Assembly: GCA_028716305.1 (NCBI GenBank) | Contig: JAQUQA010000012.1 | Location: forward strand, 1-15,463 | Length of the DNA stretch: 15,463 nucleotides | Direction: 5' to 3' | Source of the DNA: Candidatus Omnitrophota bacterium | GTDB lineage: Bacteria; Omnitrophota; Gorgyraeia; Gygaellales; Profunditerraquicolaceae | Shown: positions 12,816 to 15,463 of the stretch, piece by piece | Layout of the letters: the number at the start of each line of letters is the position of its first letter | Numbering within the stretch: position 1 is the first letter of the stretch | Made by a program: the position numbers and the translations under genes | The notes under the pieces: generated by a model | Told to the model about the DNA's origin: nothing | The model's database searches: none | The model's input: only the letters and a program-made list of their open reading frames with translations

Positions 12816-14177
12816 ATGTTTTCAAAAATTTTAATCGCCAATCGCGGGGAAATCGCCTTAAGGATCATCCGTGCCTGCCGGGAACTGGGCATCCGCACGG
12901 TAGCGGTATATTCCCAGGCCGACCGTAACTCCCTGCATGTGCGTTTCGCCGATGAAGCCATCTGCATCGGCCAGGCGCAAAGCAGCAACAGTTATCTAAG
13001 CATACCCGCGATCATCAGCGCCGCCGAGATAACCGATGTCGAAGCGATCCATCCCGGATACGGGTTTTTGGCCGAAAACTCCCATTTCGCGGAAATTTGC
13101 GAGTCCTGCCAGATAACCTTTATCGGGCCGACCCCGGAGAATATGAAATTAATGGGGGACAAGATGGTCGCCAGGACCAATATGCAAAAGGCCGGCCTGC
13201 CGATCGTCCCGGGGAGCATTTCCACCATAAAAAACAAAGAAGAGGCGATCAAGACCGCCAGAAGGATCGGCTACCCCGTGATCATCAAGGCGGCCGCCGG
13301 CGGCGGAGGCAAGGGAATGCGCATCTGCCATAATGACATCTCCCTGATCAGCAACCTGATGGTCGCCCAGCAGGAGGCCGAAGCGAATTTCGGAAAATCC
13401 GATGTTTACATCGAAAAATACATTGAAAAACCCCGCCATGTGGAGATCCAGGTCCTGGGTGACAAAACCGGCCATATCCTGCACCTGGGAGAAAGAGACT
13501 GCAGTATCCAAAGAAGACACCAGAAACTCCTGGAAGAATCTCCTTCTCCGGTAGTCGACCAGAAGCTGCGTAAGCGCCTGGGAGATGCCGCGATCAAGGC
13601 GGCGAAAAGCGTAAATTACGTTTCCGCCGGGACTATCGAGTTCCTGCTCGATGAACACCATAATTTTTATTTCATGGAAATGAATACCCGGATCCAGGTA
13701 GAACATCCGGTAACAGAGATGGTTACCGGGATCGACCTGATCAAAGAACAGATCCGCATCGCTGCCGGTGAACGGATCCATTTCACCCAGGATGACGTCA
13801 AGGTCAGAGGAGCGGCGATCGAATGCCGAATCAATGCCGAGGATTTCGAAAATAATTTTATGCCTTCTCCCGGAAAGATCGAAAGCCTGATCCTTCCCGG
13901 CGGGCCGGGAGTAAGAGTAGACACGCACATCTACACCGGCTATCAGATCAGCCCTTATTACGACTCCCTGGTGGCCAAGCTGATCACTTATGGCAGCGAC
14001 CGCCAGGACGCGATCCGGATCATGCAAAGGGCGCTGAGCGAATTCCATATCGCGCCGATCAAAACAACCATTCCTTTTCATCAAAAACTTCTGAATAATC
14101 CATTATTCTTAAAGAGCGAAATTTCAACCCATTTTGTCCAGGAGCTGCTCCAGGAAGAAAAAGGGGAAGGACAATAA
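12816..14177 (+). CDS. accC: Acetyl-CoA carboxylase biotin carboxylase subunit
   Basis: The 453-residue ATP-grasp enzyme carboxylates the biotin on AccB using bicarbonate and ATP. It begins FSKILIANRGEIALRIIRAC. The glycine-rich ATP loop is GGGGKGM (162-168). Catalytic residues are K237 (RRHQKLLEE), E275 (GTIEFLL) and the block EMNTRIQVEHPVTE with E288, N290, R292 and E296. The length is that of a stand-alone subunit, so this is the acetyl-CoA carboxylase type rather than a fused pyruvate or propionyl-CoA carboxylase; adjacent accB agrees. The carboxyltransferase genes accA and accD are not in the window. The ATG lies 4 bases after accB with no strong Shine-Dalgarno site, suggesting coupled translation. 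Confidence 0.97.
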   Translation: MFSKILIANRGEIALRIIRACRELGIRTVAVYSQADRNSLHVRFADEAICIGQAQSSNSYLSIPAIISAAEITDVEAIHPGYGFLAENSHFAEICESCQITFIGPTPENMKLMGDKMVARTNMQKAGLPIVPGSISTIKNKEEAIKTARRIGYPVIIKAAAGGGGKGMRICHNDISLISNLMVAQQEAEANFGKSDVYIEKYIEKPRHVEIQVLGDKTGHILHLGERDCSIQRRHQKLLEESPSPVVDQKLRKRLGDAAIKAAKSVNYVSAGTIEFLLDEHHNFYFMEMNTRIQVEHPVTEMVTGIDLIKEQIRIAAGERIHFTQDDVKVRGAAIECRINAEDFENNFMPSPGKIESLILPGGPGVRVDTHIYTGYQISPYYDSLVAKLITYGSDRQDAIRIMQRALSEFHIAPIKTTIPFHQKLLNNPLFLKSEISTHFVQELLQEEKGEGQ

Positions 14178-14178
14178 T

Positions 14179-14532
14179 ATGCATAACGAAGAATCACGGA
14201 CCGATCTGGGGAACATCAGGATCCATAAAAACGTAATCGCCTCTATCGCTTCGCTGGCGGCAATAGAGATCGAAGGGGTAAAGCGCGTCGGCCAGGACCT
14301 CAAGAGCGGGTTAATGGAATTTATCGGAAAAAAATCTTTTTCCGCGATCAAGGTGGAATTCGATAAAAACGGTGAAGTAAAAGTGGAGATACCGCTGATC
14401 ATAAAGTACGGTTACAACATCCCCGAGGTGGCGGCAAAGGTGCAGGAAAATATCCGCAATAATCTCGAAAAGATGACCAATCTTTTGATCAAAGACATTA
14501 ACGTCAACATCCAGGCAATCGAAAAAGGCTAA
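14179..14532 (+). CDS. Asp23/Gls24 family envelope stress response protein
   Basis: The 117-residue protein is a single Asp23/Gls24 domain: DLGNIRIHKNVIASIASLAAIEIEGVKRVG opens it, and the segment around 66-113 (GEVKVEIPLIIKYGYNIPEVAAKVQENI) closes it. In staphylococci Asp23 forms an abundant membrane-associated layer held by the AmaP anchor, and its loss induces the cell wall stress response. ATG at 14179 was chosen because AAGGA lies 7 bases before it; a GTG 45 bases upstream overlaps accC and adds a non-family tail. It follows the accC stop by 1 base, as B. subtilis yqhY follows accC. An amaP-like gene comes next, which supports an envelope role. Confidence 0.9.
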   Translation: MHNEESRTDLGNIRIHKNVIASIASLAAIEIEGVKRVGQDLKSGLMEFIGKKSFSAIKVEFDKNGEVKVEIPLIIKYGYNIPEVAAKVQENIRNNLEKMTNLLIKDINVNIQAIEKG

Positions 14533-14561
14533 AGCCTGCAATAATAAATAGGGGAGGTAAG

Positions 14562-15167
14562 ATGAAATTTTTTACCGTGCTGGGAATAGTTTTTTACTCA
14601 ACGATCATTATCCTGGTTGGCCTGTCGATGATCGGCCTTTCTTTGAGCCTCATACCTATGCAAAATATCAATAACCTGCTGGCATATCTGCAGAACAGCG
14701 CCAATCTAAAGATCATCTTCGGCCTTAGCGGTTTCCTGTTGATCCTGATCAGCTTCTCCTTTGCCCAGCTGATCTTGGGCAAGTTCCAGCGCGAAAAGAC
14801 CATCGCTTTCTCCACCGCTTCGGGCGAGGTAACGGTTGCCCTTTCTGCCGTCGAGGACCTGATCAAGCGCCTGACCGGGATCATTGCCGAAATCAAGGAA
14901 TTGCGGCCCAACGTCATTGCCAGTAAAAAAGGTATTGAGGTGGACTTAAGGGTTATCCTGAAATCAGAAGCCAATATCCCTGAGCTGACCTCGCGGTTAC
15001 AAGAGATCACCCGTTCAAAAATACAGGAGGTCCTGGGCCTGGAGGAACAGATATTCATCAGGATACACATCGCAAAGATCATTACCCCGGAAGAAAAGGA
15101 ACGCAAGAAAAAGGATAACGAACGCGAGGATCCGGCTGTGCCATACAGTGGATTCGGAAGAATTTAA
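14562..15167 (+). CDS. amaP: Alkaline shock response membrane anchor protein AmaP-like
   Basis: The 201-residue product has two hydrophobic segments, about 5-32 (starting FTVLGIVFYSTIIILVGLS) and 49-72 (LKIIFGLSGFLLILISFSFAQ), then a soluble domain and a charged tail rich in K, E and R (EEKERKKKDNERED). This is the layout of AmaP, the inner-membrane anchor of Asp23. The soluble part at about 122-171 (IEVDLRVILKSEANIPELTSRL) resembles the second half of the neighbouring Asp23-like protein, including the NIPE motif, so it contains an Asp23-like fold. GGGGAGG lies 4 bases before the ATG. Both ends should be cytoplasmic if the two segments form a hairpin; that topology is inferred. Confidence 0.85.
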   Translation: MKFFTVLGIVFYSTIIILVGLSMIGLSLSLIPMQNINNLLAYLQNSANLKIIFGLSGFLLILISFSFAQLILGKFQREKTIAFSTASGEVTVALSAVEDLIKRLTGIIAEIKELRPNVIASKKGIEVDLRVILKSEANIPELTSRLQEITRSKIQEVLGLEEQIFIRIHIAKIITPEEKERKKKDNEREDPAVPYSGFGRI

Positions 15168-15184
15168 CAAAGGAGAACACGGAC

Positions 15185-15463
15185 ATGGAAAAAATCGGCA
15201 TACTTACCGGCGGCGGGGATTGCCCCGGGTTAAACCCTGTAATCAGGGCTGCCGTGAGGAGCGGCATAAACAACGGTTATGAATTTATTGGGATCAAAAA
15301 CGGCTGGAAGGGGTTAATCGAGAAAGACACCATGCCGCTGAATATCGATACGGTTTCCGGGATCCTGCCTAAAGGCGGGACGATCCTGGGAACCAGCCGG
15401 ACAAATCCCTATAAGAAAGAAGGGGAAGTGCAAAAGGTAAAAGATAACTTCAACGCGCTTAAG
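15185..15463 (+). CDS. pfkA: 6-phosphofructokinase, N-terminal part (cut by window end)
   Basis: The first 93 codons encode the start of a phosphofructokinase: MEKIGILTGGGDCPGLNPVIRAAV, then GIKNGWKGLIEKD and LPKGGTILGTSRTNPYKKEG. These are the phosphate-donor-binding glycine loop and the conserved GT-LGTSR block. The enzyme phosphorylates fructose 6-phosphate in glycolysis. The GGDCPGLN form is shared by ATP- and pyrophosphate-dependent enzymes. The residue that separates them, in the GGDGS/GGDDT motif near position 100-105, lies just past the window, so the donor cannot be told. AGGAG lies 9 bases before the ATG, and the amaP-like gene ends 17 bases upstream, so it is probably in the same operon. 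Confidence 0.92.
   Translation, partial: MEKIGILTGGGDCPGLNPVIRAAVRSGINNGYEFIGIKNGWKGLIEKDTMPLNIDTVSGILPKGGTILGTSRTNPYKKEGEVQKVKDNFNALK

Noticed and set aside
13149..14084. 311-codon open frame antisense to accC
   Set aside because: accC is complete with all catalytic residues on the plus strand. The antisense frame has no recognisable domain and is a codon-bias shadow.
14134..14178. GTG start extending the Asp23-like protein by 15 residues
   Set aside because: It lies inside accC and adds a basic tail unlike the family. The ATG at 14179 has AAGGA at the right distance.
14527..14536. GGCTAAAGCC mini-hairpin at the asp23-like stop codon
   Set aside because: A four-base stem without a U-tract is too weak for a terminator.

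Overview
The window is a gene-dense stretch of a bacterial chromosome, almost entirely housekeeping genes. It has ribosomal protein bS21 (rpsU), EF-P, biotin-dependent acetyl-CoA carboxylase subunits, bacterial SMC, good Shine-Dalgarno sites and consensus sigma-70-type promoters. Anaerobic-type EtfAB, the 'excisionase-like' small HTH, the aroQ-pepP-efp-accB-accC-asp23 block and the low-complexity heptamer arrays together suggest an uncultured anaerobic lineage such as Omnitrophota. That placement is an inference from gene content and style and was not tested by any search.

Layout. (1) 18-2004: etfB and etfA. EtfA carries an N-terminal two-cluster ferredoxin domain, as in electron-bifurcating or confurcating ETFs; its dehydrogenase partner would lie upstream, outside the window. 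(2) 2150-2503: a single-domain PilZ protein. (3) 2590-2877: an AT-rich control region with a textbook promoter and operator-like repeats, then a 59-aa HTH gene. (4) 2892-6155: smc, with intact ATPase heads and long coiled-coil arms, but only about 50 residues where the hinge domain should be. (5) 6152-7321, minus strand: a GAF-GGDEF diguanylate cyclase, convergent with smc and overlapping its end, with a promoter that implies a leaderless mRNA. (6) 7340-7629: a divergent control region holding a tandem heptamer array with an inverted end, flanked by the cyclase and rpsU promoters.

(7) 7630-15463: an apparently co-directional run: rpsU, a TIM-barrel sugar isomerase-like protein, MEMO1/AMMECR-system protein B, DUF1844 protein, Trm112-like zinc protein, aroQ, pepP, efp, accB, accC, asp23-like, amaP-like and the start of a 6-phosphofructokinase gene. 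Most junctions are tight or overlapping. The exceptions are two further heptamer-based inverted arrays that sit exactly on either side of aroQ. The run from aroQ to the asp23-like gene matches the order known from Bacillus subtilis (yqhS-yqhT-efp-accB-accC-yqhY).

How the genes relate. The right half combines translation (bS21, EF-P, Trm112), the shikimate pathway (AroQ), the first step of fatty-acid synthesis (AccB/AccC), an envelope-associated Asp23/AmaP pair and glycolysis (Pfk): a growth-linked superoperon. The left half holds redox metabolism, chromosome organisation and two cyclic-di-GMP genes (a PilZ receptor and a cyclase) around smc. No CRISPR array, tRNA, rRNA, transposase or prophage was seen. 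The most notable items are the apparently hinge-less SMC and the family of 7-bp-periodic inverted arrays.
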